This document shows, one piece after another, positions 1 to 8,873 of a stretch of DNA of 64,000 nucleotides (its first letter is position 1; each line of letters opens with the position of its first letter). The stretch is from Bacteroides finegoldii DSM 17565 (GTDB lineage Bacteria > Bacteroidota > Bacteroidia > Bacteroidales > Bacteroidaceae), in NCBI RefSeq assembly GCF_000156195.1, contig NZ_GG688318.1, positions 168,882 through 232,881 of the forward strand. The letters are read 5' to 3'. The position numbers and the translations under genes were made by a program. The notes beneath the pieces are model-generated. The model worked only from the letters and a program-made list of their open reading frames with translations, did not search any database and was not told the origin of the DNA.

Positions 1-99
1 CTAAAAAAGACATGTACATAATGCATGGGTGGGAAGGAAAAAACAAGAATATGTAAACAATATTCTACAAAAAAGATAGAAGACTGGGAGAGTTGAACG

Positions 100-151
100 A
101 AAAAATCAAGAGAAAAGCTTTGCTTTACGTGAGCTTTTCTCTTGATTTTTT
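100..151. terminator. Strong bidirectional hairpin terminator
   Basis: A perfect 20-bp stem (100-119 pairs with 132-151) around a 12-nt loop. Both outer ends are runs of six A/T, so transcripts from either side would end in a U-tract. It lies just downstream of the leftward MerR gene. The rest of 1-216 shows no other feature. Confidence 0.85.
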
Positions 152-216
152 AGAAAGAGGAACATTTACTGAATATCCCTGCGTTTAATTCTTATTATTC
201 TTATACCATGCCGTCT

Positions 217-561
217 TTACTTGCGACCATCTAATTCTCCTTTAATAGCCAGAAGCTCTTCTTTAATCGCCTTCAACCGATTCATGATTTCATAATTCCG
301 GACAGTAGCTTCTTTATTATCTTTCAAACGTTGGCGAGCGCCCGGAAGCGTCATGCCTTTCTCTTTCACCAGATGATAGATGAGCCCGATTGTTTCCACA
401 TCTTCTTTACGATATTGGCGTATTCCTCTACCGGCAGTCTTGGGGGAAATCTGCGGAAACTCCTTTTCCCAAAAACGGAGCAGAGAAGTATTGACTCCGA
501 ACATATCGGCAACTTCTCCTATGGAATAATATAGTTTCAGTTCTTTATCCGTATTAAGCAT
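217..561 (-). CDS. MerR-family transcriptional regulator
   Basis: A 114-residue protein with an N-terminal MerR-type winged helix (about residues 10-80). It opens with YYSIGEVADMFGVN, then LLRFWEKEF and a QYRKEDVETI segment. It is followed by a helical tail (KAIKEELLAIKGEL) that could dimerise. There is no C-terminal effector domain and no cysteine metal site, so the inducer cannot be named. Short MerR proteins like this are common in Bacteroidetes. It lies 23 bp downstream of the M23 peptidase on the same strand and is probably co-transcribed with it. Confidence 0.85.
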   Translation of the reverse strand: MLNTDKELKLYYSIGEVADMFGVNTSLLRFWEKEFPQISPKTAGRGIRQYRKEDVETIGLIYHLVKEKGMTLPGARQRLKDNKEATVRNYEIMNRLKAIKEELLAIKGELDGRK

Positions 562-584
562 AATACCCCTGTCTTTTTTTAGAA

Positions 585-1553
585 TTAATCGAATACCTTA
601 CCGTGGTTGGCAGCCAACTGAATCATCTTTTCGTAATCCTCAGCACTTAAATCCATGAAATAATAATTCACCGGATTCACCACCTGTCCCTTCACGTGCA
701 CTTCATAATGGAGATGCGGCCCGGTACTCTTTCCCGTACTACCCACTTTTCCAATCACCTCTCCACGCACCACTTTCTTTCCGACTTTCGTATTAAACCC
801 CTGCAAGTGAGCATATCGAGTGAGATATCCAAAGCCATGATCAATCTCAATGGTATTGCCATATCCGGTTTCCCATCCTACCTTTACCACAGTTCCGTCT
901 CCGGTAGCATACACATCCGTTCCCGGATGAGCGGAAAAGTCCATTCCCGCATGGAACTTCGTCGTACCGTAAATAGGATCAATACGTGTACCATAACCGG
1001 AAGCCGTCTGACGAAGGTCCCTATTGGAAATAGGCTGAATGGCAGGAATACATTTCAACATTTCATCATGATTCTTGCACATATCCACCACGTCATCGAA
1101 AGATTTCGATTGGATATAGAGCCGTTTAGATAGAACATCCAACTTCTGAGTAGTATTCACCACCAGTTTCGCATTCGCTAAGTCCATCAGTTCCTCATAA
1201 CGGTTCGTACCTCCGTAACCGGCCTGACGGATGGCGGGAGAAACGGGATCGGACTGCAGGATTACCCGATAGAGGTTATCATCACGCTGCTGAATATCCT
1301 GAAGTACCCCCATAGCATCGTCCAAACGACGGGAAAGTACATTATATTGTGCCAAAAGACGGCTGTTTTCAATTCTTAATTCCTTCTCCGATGGAGAGCC
1401 GAAGATAAGAAGCAACACGATAAAACAGCCCGCTCCCAACCCCATACCATAGAAAAGCCGACGCAAAATACTAAGCGCACGCTGCCGTACGGTGGGGTAA
1501 ATTCGATCGTATGTCTGCGTCTGTGGATTATAGATATAGTAAACTTTGCGCAT
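585..1553 (-). CDS. M23-family metallopeptidase (LytM/peptidoglycan endopeptidase-like)
   Basis: A 322-residue protein with a single membrane anchor near residues 33-50 (GMGLGAGCFIVLLLIFG), then a coiled-coil-like stretch (about 58-90) and a C-terminal M23 domain (about 190-300). The zinc ligands are visible as FHAGMDFSA (HxxxD) and HLHYEVHVKG (HxH). M23 enzymes cleave peptide cross-bridges in peptidoglycan. A membrane-anchored protein with a coiled coil suggests a role in the periplasm in cell-wall remodelling or division. It is divergent from alaS and upstream of the MerR gene. The start is the ATG at 1551-1553. A leftward -7 match, TACTTTTG, lies at 1592-1585. Confidence 0.9.
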   Translation of the reverse strand: MRKVYYIYNPQTQTYDRIYPTVRQRALSILRRLFYGMGLGAGCFIVLLLIFGSPSEKELRIENSRLLAQYNVLSRRLDDAMGVLQDIQQRDDNLYRVILQSDPVSPAIRQAGYGGTNRYEELMDLANAKLVVNTTQKLDVLSKRLYIQSKSFDDVVDMCKNHDEMLKCIPAIQPISNRDLRQTASGYGTRIDPIYGTTKFHAGMDFSAHPGTDVYATGDGTVVKVGWETGYGNTIEIDHGFGYLTRYAHLQGFNTKVGKKVVRGEVIGKVGSTGKSTGPHLHYEVHVKGQVVNPVNYYFMDLSAEDYEKMIQLAANHGKVFD

Positions 1554-1584
1554 CTTTTTGAAAATATTTCGCTTGTTAATACGG

Positions 1585-1612
1585 CAAAAGTAATAAAAAC
1601 GAGCTATCTTTG
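1585..1612. promoter_or_regulatory. Divergent -7 elements for the M23 gene and alaS
   Basis: Two matches to the Bacteroides -7 consensus TAnnTTTG face away from each other: TATCTTTG at 1605-1612 (rightward, alaS) and TACTTTTG at 1592-1585 (leftward, M23 gene). No TTTG -33 element lies at the ideal 19-bp spacing for alaS, so the call rests on the -7 elements and the divergent position. Confidence 0.5.
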
Positions 1613-1725
1613 CACTGTTTTTACGAATTTATGAGCTGTGATTTATGATTTATTGGAGATTCCTCCCTTCTCTCATATCCCACAGCCACATAGTTCATAA
1701 TTCATAACTCATAATTCTTCATTAT

Positions 1726-4344
1726 ATGTTGACTGCAAAAGAGATCAGAGATTCATTCAAGAATTTCTTTGAGTCGAAAGGACACCACATCGTTCCGTCG
1801 GCTCCAATGGTGATTAAAGACGACCCTACCCTGATGTTTACCAATGCGGGTATGAACCAGTTTAAAGATATTATTTTGGGCAACCACCCGGCGAAATACA
1901 AAAGAGTCGCGGACTCTCAGAAATGTTTGCGCGTAAGCGGAAAGCACAATGACTTGGAGGAGGTAGGACACGATACTTACCATCATACCATGTTCGAAAT
2001 GCTCGGCAACTGGTCGTTCGGCGATTACTTCAAGAAAGAAGCCATCAGTTGGGCATGGGAATATCTGGTAGATGTCTTGAAACTGAATCCGGAACATCTC
2101 TACGCAACCGTATTCGAAGGAAGTCCCGAAGAAGGATTGAGCCGTGACGACGAAGCCGCTTCTTATTGGGAACAATTCCTGCCGAAAGACCATATCATCA
2201 ACGGCAACAAGCACGATAACTTCTGGGAAATGGGTGATACAGGACCTTGCGGCCCTTGTTCCGAAATCCACATCGACCTTCGTCCGGCAGAAGAACGTGC
2301 CAAGATTTCCGGCCGTGACCTCGTAAACCACGATCATCCGCAAGTAATCGAAATCTGGAATCTCGTATTCATGCAGTACAACCGTAAGGCGGACAGCAGT
2401 CTCGAGCCGCTTCCCGCAAAAGTGATCGACACCGGTATGGGATTCGAGCGTCTTTGTATGGCACTCCAAGGCAAAACGTCCAATTATGATACGGACGTAT
2501 TCCAGCCAATGCTGAAAGCGATTGCAGCCATGTCGGACACTGAATACGGAAAAGACAAGCAGCAAGATATCGCCATGCGTGTGATTGCCGACCACATCCG
2601 TACCATTGCGTTCTCTATCACGGACGGTCAGTTGCCTTCCAACGCTAAAGCAGGTTATGTGATCCGTCGTATCCTCCGCCGTGCCGTCCGTTATGGCTAT
2701 ACATTCCTCGGACAGAAGCAAGCATTCATGTACAAGTTGCTTCCTGTGCTGATTGAGAATATGGGTGAGGCTTATCCGGAACTGATTGCACAAAAGACAT
2801 TGATTGAAAAGGTAATCAAAGAAGAAGAAGAATCATTCCTCCGCACATTGGAGACAGGCATCCGTCTGTTGGATAAAACAATGGAAGATACCAAAGCTGC
2901 CGGAAAAACAGAAATCAGCGGTAAAGACGCCTTTACCTTATATGATACTTTCGGGTTCCCGCTCGACTTGACAGAACTGATTCTCCGTGAAAACGGTATG
3001 ATCGTCAACATCGAAGAGTTCAACGAAGAGATGCAACAGCAGAAGCAACGTGCCCGTAACGCTGCCGCAATCGAAACCGGTGACTGGATCACGCTGAAAG
3101 AAGGGACGACCGAATTCGTCGGTTACGACTATACGGAATACGAAGCTTCAATTCTTCGCTATCGCCAGATCAGGCAAAAAAACCAGACCTTGTATCAGAT
3201 TGTACTAGACTATACTCCGTTCTATGCGGAAAGCGGTGGTCAAGTGGGTGATACCGGTGTGTTGGTAAGCGAGTTCGAAACAATTGAAGTGATCGACACC
3301 AAGAAAGAAAACAACCTTCCGATACATATTACCAAAAAGTTACCCGAACATCCGGAAGCTCCGATGATGGCCTGTGTAGACACCGACAAACGCGCTGCCT
3401 GCGCAGCCAATCACTCGGCCACTCACTTACTGGACTCCGCTCTCCGTGAAGTTTTGGGTGAACACGTAGAACAGAAAGGTTCGTTGGTTACACCGGATTC
3501 CTTACGTTTCGACTTCTCTCATTTCCAGAAAGTGACCGATGAAGAAATCCGCAAAGTAGAGCACATTGTCAACGCCAAGATACGTGCCAACATTCCTTTG
3601 AAGGAATACCGCAATATTCCTATCGAAGAAGCGAAAGAGCTGGGTGCTATCGCTCTCTTCGGCGAGAAGTACGGCGACAGAGTGCGTGTGATACAGTTTG
3701 GATCTTCCATCGAATTCTGTGGAGGTACACACGTAGCTGCTACAGGAAACATTGGTATGGTGAAAATCATCTCCGAAAGTTCCGTTGCTGCCGGTGTCCG
3801 CCGTATCGAGGCTTACACAGGAGCACGGGTAGAAGAAATGCTGGACACTATTCAAGACACCCTCAATGACTTGAAAGCTCTCTTCAACAATACTCCGGAT
3901 CTGGGTATCGCTATCCGTAAATACATTGACGAAAACGCAGGTTTGAAGAAGCAGGTGGAAGACTTCATGAAAGAAAAAGAAGCAGCCTTGAAAGAAAGAC
4001 TGTTGAAAAATATACAGGAAGTAAACGGTGTCAAGGTTATTAAGCTTTGCGCTCCACTGCCTGCAGAAGTGGTGAAGAACATTGCTTTCCAACTTCGCGG
4101 TGAAATTACGGAAAACTTGTTCTTCGTAGCCGGAAGCACGGACAATGGCAAACCGATGTTGACAGTCATGTTGAGCGACAACCTCGTAGCAACCGGCCTG
4201 AAGGCAGGCAACTTGGTGAAAGAGGCCGCCAAGCTGATTCAAGGTGGCGGCGGTGGTCAACCGCACTTTGCTACCGCCGGAGGTAAGAATGCCGACGGAC
4301 TACCGGCAGCAGTTGAAAAAGTGATAGAGCTGGCAGGAATCTAA
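1726..4344 (+). CDS. alaS: Alanine--tRNA ligase
   Basis: A full-length 872-residue AlaRS, which charges tRNA-Ala in the cytoplasm. The class II catalytic core occupies the first ~240 residues ([40 protein letters not shown]). An editing domain follows with the zinc-binding [12 protein letters not shown] near residue 562 and [10 protein letters not shown] at 665. The C-terminal C-Ala domain contains a glycine-rich stretch, [16 protein letters not shown]. The start ATG follows a 172-bp AT-rich gap. A strong hairpin closes the unit at 4371-4410. No defect is seen. Confidence 0.98.
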   Translation: MLTAKEIRDSFKNFFESKGHHIVPSAPMVIKDDPTLMFTNAGMNQFKDIILGNHPAKYKRVADSQKCLRVSGKHNDLEEVGHDTYHHTMFEMLGNWSFGDYFKKEAISWAWEYLVDVLKLNPEHLYATVFEGSPEEGLSRDDEAASYWEQFLPKDHIINGNKHDNFWEMGDTGPCGPCSEIHIDLRPAEERAKISGRDLVNHDHPQVIEIWNLVFMQYNRKADSSLEPLPAKVIDTGMGFERLCMALQGKTSNYDTDVFQPMLKAIAAMSDTEYGKDKQQDIAMRVIADHIRTIAFSITDGQLPSNAKAGYVIRRILRRAVRYGYTFLGQKQAFMYKLLPVLIENMGEAYPELIAQKTLIEKVIKEEEESFLRTLETGIRLLDKTMEDTKAAGKTEISGKDAFTLYDTFGFPLDLTELILRENGMIVNIEEFNEEMQQQKQRARNAAAIETGDWITLKEGTTEFVGYDYTEYEASILRYRQIRQKNQTLYQIVLDYTPFYAESGGQVGDTGVLVSEFETIEVIDTKKENNLPIHITKKLPEHPEAPMMACVDTDKRAACAANHSATHLLDSALREVLGEHVEQKGSLVTPDSLRFDFSHFQKVTDEEIRKVEHIVNAKIRANIPLKEYRNIPIEEAKELGAIALFGEKYGDRVRVIQFGSSIEFCGGTHVAATGNIGMVKIISESSVAAGVRRIEAYTGARVEEMLDTIQDTLNDLKALFNNTPDLGIAIRKYIDENAGLKKQVEDFMKEKEAALKERLLKNIQEVNGVKVIKLCAPLPAEVVKNIAFQLRGEITENLFFVAGSTDNGKPMLTVMLSDNLVATGLKAGNLVKEAAKLIQGGGGGQPHFATAGGKNADGLPAAVEKVIELAGI

Positions 4345-4370
4345 AATAGAAAACTGAAAGTCTAGTTTAT

Positions 4371-4410
4371 AATAAAGAGAAACTTGGGGGACAACAAGTT
4401 TCTCTTTATT
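4371..4410. terminator. Terminator after alaS
   Basis: A 16-bp perfect stem (4371-4386 pairs with 4395-4410) with an 8-nt loop, ending in a T-rich tract. It sits 26 bp past the alaS stop codon. Confidence 0.85.
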
Positions 4411-4458
4411 GTTTGAGGATAGTGTCTTATTATCATAATCACATGACAAAAAACATAT

Positions 4459-4856
4459 ATGGAACCGAATAAAAGTAACATAATCATATACCAAACCGAA
4501 GACGGGCAAACTCGTATAGAAGTAAGAATGGAAGAGGAGACCGTGTGGCTTTCCTAACAGCAACTATCCGATCTTTATCAAACTTCAAGAACCCGAGAAC
4601 CAATGTGGTGGAACACATCAAACATATTTATGAAGAAAGAGAATCAGATGAAATATCAACCTGTCGGAAATTCCGACAGGTTCGAATGCAAGGAGCAGGT
4701 AATGTCAGCCATAATCAAGCGATGGATAAAGCGACCCAAGAATACCACAAATTCGAAGTACGCACACTGTCACCTGTCGAACAGGAATATTTAAGAACTA
4801 TTCAACCGCTAAATAAAAAAGCTAAAGATAAGAACCGAGAGAAACCGACAAAATAA
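4459..4856 (+). pseudogene. Decayed RhuM-family (virulence RhuM) gene
   Basis: The ATG at 4459 opens 32 codons beginning MEPNKSNIIIYQTEDG and ending EEETVWLS before a TAA at 4555. This is the usual N-terminus of RhuM-family proteins. The homology continues in shifted frames: QLSDLYQTSR in one frame, then TNVVEHIKHIYEE and STCRKFRQVR in another. It ends with a short C-terminal-like piece (EYHKFEVRTLSPVEQEYL). The remnant is about 130 codons, versus roughly 300 for intact members as I recall them, so a central part is also missing. RhuM-like genes are accessory genes of unclear function. The antisense frame across this stretch looks spurious. Confidence 0.7.
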
Positions 4857-4890
4857 ATTCATTGTTATAAGACATCTAGAAAAGATTTTC

Positions 4891-4898
4891 TATCTTTG
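4891..4898 (+). promoter_or_regulatory. -7 element upstream of the first GH92 gene
   Basis: TATCTTTG matches TAnnTTTG 68 bp upstream of the GH92 start. There is no TTTG exactly 19 bp upstream, so the -33 element is weak or absent. Confidence 0.45.
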
Positions 4899-4966
4899 CC
4901 AACAGATTAATTATTTTCTTATCCTTCAAATAAATAAAATAAGTAATCACTAATACCTAAAGAGCA

Positions 4967-7204
4967 ATGAGAACGCCTATTTATCTATGCTTGCTGTTAA
5001 CCTGCATGCTGGTTTCCTGTACCCCTACGCAAGAAAAACACGAAACAGATTACACATTGTACGTAAATCCGTTCATCGGAACCGACTTCACCGGAAACAC
5101 GTATCCCGGTGCTCAAGCTCCTTTCGGCATGGTGCAGCTCAGCCCTGACAACGGACTTCCCGGTTGGGACCGCATCTCCGGTTATTTCTATCCGGACAGT
5201 ACCATTGCCGGATTCAGCCACACCCACCTTTCCGGTACCGGAGCAGGAGATCTGTACGACATCTCTTTCATGCCTGTCACCCTTCCTTATAAAGAAGCGG
5301 AAGCGCCTCTAGGCATTCATTCCAAATTTTCTCATGAAGATGAGAGTGCCTACGCAGGTTATTATCAAGTACGATTGAAAGACTACAATATCAACGTCGA
5401 ACTGACTGCAACCGAACGTTGCGGTATCCAACGTTACACCTTTCCCGAAGCCCAATCCGCCATCTTCCTAAATTTGAAAAAGGCTATGAATTGGGACTTC
5501 ACTAATGATTCTTATATCGAAAAGGTAGACTCCGTTACCATTCAAGGCTACCGCTTCTCTGATGGCTGGGCACGCGACCAGCACATCTATTTCCGCACCC
5601 GTTTCTCCAAGCCTTTCGAGAAAATGGAACTGGACACTACGGCTATTATCAAAGACAACAAACGTATCGGTACAGCCGTCATCGCCCGCTTCGACTTCAA
5701 TACCAAAGAAGGTGAGCAAATTCTCGTCAACACTGCCATTTCCGGCACAAGCATGGACGGTGCAGCCAAAAACCTGCAAGCGGAAGTCCCCGAAAACGAC
5801 TTCGATAAATACCTGGCTGAAACGAAAGCGAATTGGAACCGCCAACTTGGTAAAATCGAAGTAAAAGGCAGTAACGAAGACGACAAAGTAAACTTCTACA
5901 CCGCTCTCTATCATTCGATGATTGCCCCGACCATCTACAATGATGTGGACGGCGCTTACTACGGTCCTGATAAGAAAGTGCACCAGGCAGACGGCTGGGT
6001 GAACTACAGCACTTTCTCCCTGTGGGATACCTATCGTGCAGCCCATCCTCTCTTCACTTACACAGAGCCGGAGCGCGTCAACGACATGATAAAATCTTTC
6101 ATTGCCTTCTACGAGCAAAATAACCGGTTGCCGGTATGGAACTTCTACGGAAGTGAAACAGACATGATGATCGGCTATCATGCCGTTCCTGTCATCGCAG
6201 ACGCCTATCTGAAAGGTATCGGTGATTTTGATGCGGAGAAAGCATTGAACGCTTGTGTTGCGACCGCTAATCTGGACAGTTATCGCGGTATCGGGCTTTA
6301 CAAAGAATTAGGATATATTCCCTACAACGTGACAGACCATTACAACGCTGAGAACTGGTCATTATCTAAAACCTTGGAATATGCCTTCGATGATTACTGT
6401 ATTGCCGAAATGGCTAAGAAGATGGGCAAACAAGACATTGCGGACACATTCTACAAACGTTCCCGGAACTATAGAAATCTTTATAACCCGGAAACCTCTT
6501 TCATGCAACCGCGCGATGACAAGGGGCGCTTTATCAAAGGTTTCAAAGCCGACGACTATACTCCACACATCTGCGAAAGCAACGGATGGCAGTATTTTTG
6601 GTCAGTACAGCACGATATCGACGGATTGATAGACCTTGTAGGCGGCAAAAACAGATTTGCCGAGAAACTGGATAGTATGTTCACCTATCATCCAGCAGCA
6701 GACGCCGAACTTCCACTGTTCAGTACGGGAATGATCGGTCAATACGCACATGGAAACGAACCGAGCCATCATGTTATCTACCTTTTCAACTCAATAGGCT
6801 TCAATGAACGGACTCAATATTACGTGGCAAAAGTAATGAACGAACTTTATAAGAACGAGCCTGCCGGTCTTTGCGGCAACGAAGATTGCGGGCAAATGTC
6901 GGCATGGTATGTATTCAGCGCAATGGGCTTCTATCCGGTAAATCCGGTCAGCGGCAAGTACGAAATAGGAACCCCGCTCTTCCCGGAAATGCAGTTGCAT
7001 CTGACAAACGGTAAAACATTTACCGTACTGGCTCCTAATGTAAACAAGAAGAATATCTATATACAGTCAACCAAAGTAAACGGACACCCCTACGACAAAA
7101 CGTATATCACCCATGAACAAATCATGAGTGGAGCCACCGTAGAATTCGAGATGGGCAGTACCCCAAAAACAATCGGAGTCATATTCGAAGAAAAACGGCC
7201 TTAA
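4967..7204 (+). CDS. GH92 exo-alpha-mannosidase lipoprotein (BT3994-like)
   Basis: A 745-residue protein with a lipoprotein signal peptide ending LVSC (Cys18), so it is probably anchored in an outer or periplasmic membrane leaflet. GH92 enzymes are calcium-dependent, inverting exo-alpha-mannosidases that trim mannose from N-glycans. The general acid is probably E537 in CESNGWQYFW. The base loop is GNEDCGQMSAWYV (D640), and HGNEPSHH is present. It lacks the His-Glu pair that marks alpha-1,2 specificity in the third GH92 gene here, so another linkage such as alpha-1,3 or alpha-1,6 is likely. It lies 29 bp upstream of the ECF sigma gene and probably shares its operon. Confidence 0.92.
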   Translation: MRTPIYLCLLLTCMLVSCTPTQEKHETDYTLYVNPFIGTDFTGNTYPGAQAPFGMVQLSPDNGLPGWDRISGYFYPDSTIAGFSHTHLSGTGAGDLYDISFMPVTLPYKEAEAPLGIHSKFSHEDESAYAGYYQVRLKDYNINVELTATERCGIQRYTFPEAQSAIFLNLKKAMNWDFTNDSYIEKVDSVTIQGYRFSDGWARDQHIYFRTRFSKPFEKMELDTTAIIKDNKRIGTAVIARFDFNTKEGEQILVNTAISGTSMDGAAKNLQAEVPENDFDKYLAETKANWNRQLGKIEVKGSNEDDKVNFYTALYHSMIAPTIYNDVDGAYYGPDKKVHQADGWVNYSTFSLWDTYRAAHPLFTYTEPERVNDMIKSFIAFYEQNNRLPVWNFYGSETDMMIGYHAVPVIADAYLKGIGDFDAEKALNACVATANLDSYRGIGLYKELGYIPYNVTDHYNAENWSLSKTLEYAFDDYCIAEMAKKMGKQDIADTFYKRSRNYRNLYNPETSFMQPRDDKGRFIKGFKADDYTPHICESNGWQYFWSVQHDIDGLIDLVGGKNRFAEKLDSMFTYHPAADAELPLFSTGMIGQYAHGNEPSHHVIYLFNSIGFNERTQYYVAKVMNELYKNEPAGLCGNEDCGQMSAWYVFSAMGFYPVNPVSGKYEIGTPLFPEMQLHLTNGKTFTVLAPNVNKKNIYIQSTKVNGHPYDKTYITHEQIMSGATVEFEMGSTPKTIGVIFEEKRP

Positions 7205-7233
7205 GTATATCTGAACTAATATCTATTGAGAGA

Positions 7234-7782
7234 ATGAATGAAAACTTCGATGTAACCTACAAAGCATTATTCCGCAAGTACTACCCCAGCCTCATCTTCT
7301 ACGCCACCCGCCTGATAGGGGAAGAGGAGGCGGAAGATGTGGTACAGGATGTCTTTGTGGAGCTATGGAGACGGAAAGACAGCATAGAGATAGGCGACCA
7401 GATACAGGCTTTTCTCTACCGTGCCGTCTACACCCGTGCCCTCAACGTGTTGAAACATCGCAATGTGGAAGACGGCTACTGTGCTGCTATGGAAGAAATC
7501 AACCAAAGACGTGCAGAATTCTATCAGCCGGACAACAATGAAGTAATCCGGCGAATTGAAGACAGAGAACTCCGTAAAGAGATCTACAACGCCATTAATG
7601 AATTGCCGGACAAGTGCAAGGAAGTTTTCAAGCTAAGCTATCTGCACGAAATGAAAAACAAGGAGATAGCCGATGTTCTCGGTATTTCACTCCGCACGGT
7701 AGAGGCTCATATGTACAAGGCCTTGAAGTACTTGCGCAGCCGCCTCGATCCGCTTTGGATAATTCTTTTCTTATTTTTATGA
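7234..7782 (+). CDS. ECF-type RNA polymerase sigma factor (BT3993-like)
   Basis: A 182-residue sigma-70 family protein of the Bacteroidetes ECF type. Region 2 includes AEDVVQDVFVELWRR. Region 4 includes NELPDKCKEVFKLSYLHE and a helix-turn-helix, NKEIADVLGISLRTVEAH. It ends in a hydrophobic FLFL tail. Such factors sit next to FecR-type anti-sigma genes and are activated through a SusC-like transporter with an N-terminal STN domain when the glycan is present. The SusC at 19448 has an STN domain and is the natural partner. The sigma gene lies outside the invertible segment, so it can act in trans on either orientation. Confidence 0.93.
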   Translation: MNENFDVTYKALFRKYYPSLIFYATRLIGEEEAEDVVQDVFVELWRRKDSIEIGDQIQAFLYRAVYTRALNVLKHRNVEDGYCAAMEEINQRRAEFYQPDNNEVIRRIEDRELRKEIYNAINELPDKCKEVFKLSYLHEMKNKEIADVLGISLRTVEAHMYKALKYLRSRLDPLWIILFLFL

Positions 7783-7825
7783 GAAGACTGATAAGTGTTT
7801 TTATGTCCTGAATTGTATTATTAAT

Positions 7826-8830
7826 ATGAAGGAAAAGAAAATGAGTAATCTAAGTGAAGATATAATCAACAGATATCTGACAGGACAATGTTCCGAAGAG
7901 GAACTTATCGAAGTGAACGCTTGGATGAAGGAATCGGAAGAAAATGCCCTCCGGTTATTTCGTATGGAAGAAATTTATCATTTAGGTAAATTCGGCCGAT
8001 ATACCGATGGACAACGGATACTTCGTGCAGAAAAACAGCTTTATAAGAAATTGGACGAAGAGCAAGGGAAACGGAATAAAATACTGCGCATACATCGTTG
8101 GATGAAATATGCAGCAGTCATTGCTATAATATTCGCCATCAGCGGTGGAATCGGATATTGGTCTCATAATGGATCCGACCAGCAAATGATGGTTGCAGTT
8201 GCCGGTGAAGGTATTGTGAAGGAAGTTGTCCTGCCGGATGGTACTAAAGTCTGGCTAAACAACTCGGCTACCTTAAAATACCCGCGTGAGTTTTCCGAAA
8301 ACGAGCGTAATGTGCATTTGGAAGGAGAAGCTTACTTCGAAGTAACCAAAAACCGCCACAAGCCATTCACAGTACAAAGTGACGCCATGTGCGTACGTGT
8401 ATTGGGGACAACATTCAATTTCAAATGCGACAAACGTTGCCGGATAGCCGAAGCCACCTTGATTGAAGGTGAAATCGAAGTGAAAGGCAACAAAGAAGAA
8501 GGACAAATCATCCTTACTCCCGGACAGCGTGCGGAACTGAACAAAAGTAACGGACGGCTGACCGTGAAACAAGTAGATGCCAAGTTAGATGCAGTATGGC
8601 ATAACAACCTGATTCCATTCCAAAAAGCGGATATATTTGCAATAACCAGAACATTGGAACGTTTCTATGATGTAAAGATTATACTGTCTCCCGATATACA
8701 ACCGGATAAAACTTACTCCGGTGTACTGAAAAGGAAATCCAACATCGAATCCGTATTGAAATCATTGCAGAACTCCATACCTATTAATTATAAAATTGTC
8801 GGAAACAATATCTTTATTTCTCCCAAATAA
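7826..8830 (+). CDS. FecR-family anti-sigma factor (BT3992-like)
   Basis: A 334-residue inner-membrane protein. The N-terminal cytoplasmic part (DIINRYLTGQCSEEELIEVN) would hold the sigma factor. One membrane helix spans about residues 93-112 (YAAVIAIIFAISGGIGYW). The periplasmic FecR domain contains LPDGTKVWLNNSATLKYP and GEAYFEVTKNRHKPF, followed by the DUF4974 C-terminal domain typical of Bacteroidetes. It passes the signal from the STN domain of SusC to the sigma factor. The gap to the sigma gene is 43 bp and to the next GH92 gene 43 bp, consistent with one transcript. An ATG five codons in (MSNLSEDI) is an alternative start. Confidence 0.93.
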   Translation: MKEKKMSNLSEDIINRYLTGQCSEEELIEVNAWMKESEENALRLFRMEEIYHLGKFGRYTDGQRILRAEKQLYKKLDEEQGKRNKILRIHRWMKYAAVIAIIFAISGGIGYWSHNGSDQQMMVAVAGEGIVKEVVLPDGTKVWLNNSATLKYPREFSENERNVHLEGEAYFEVTKNRHKPFTVQSDAMCVRVLGTTFNFKCDKRCRIAEATLIEGEIEVKGNKEEGQIILTPGQRAELNKSNGRLTVKQVDAKLDAVWHNNLIPFQKADIFAITRTLERFYDVKIILSPDIQPDKTYSGVLKRKSNIESVLKSLQNSIPINYKIVGNNIFISPK

Positions 8831-8873
8831 GAAGTACAAGGTATCACGACAAAACTAAAAAGTTATTAATACC

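Noticed and set aside
1753..2793. Long antisense frame (346 codons) inside alaS
   Set aside because: It has no family resemblance, is rich in Val/His/Phe as expected from the complement of a GC-balanced gene, and alaS is certain on the other strand.
4300..4563. Minus-strand frame after alaS
   Set aside because: It overlaps the alaS end, the terminator and the RhuM N-terminus, with no recognisable domain.
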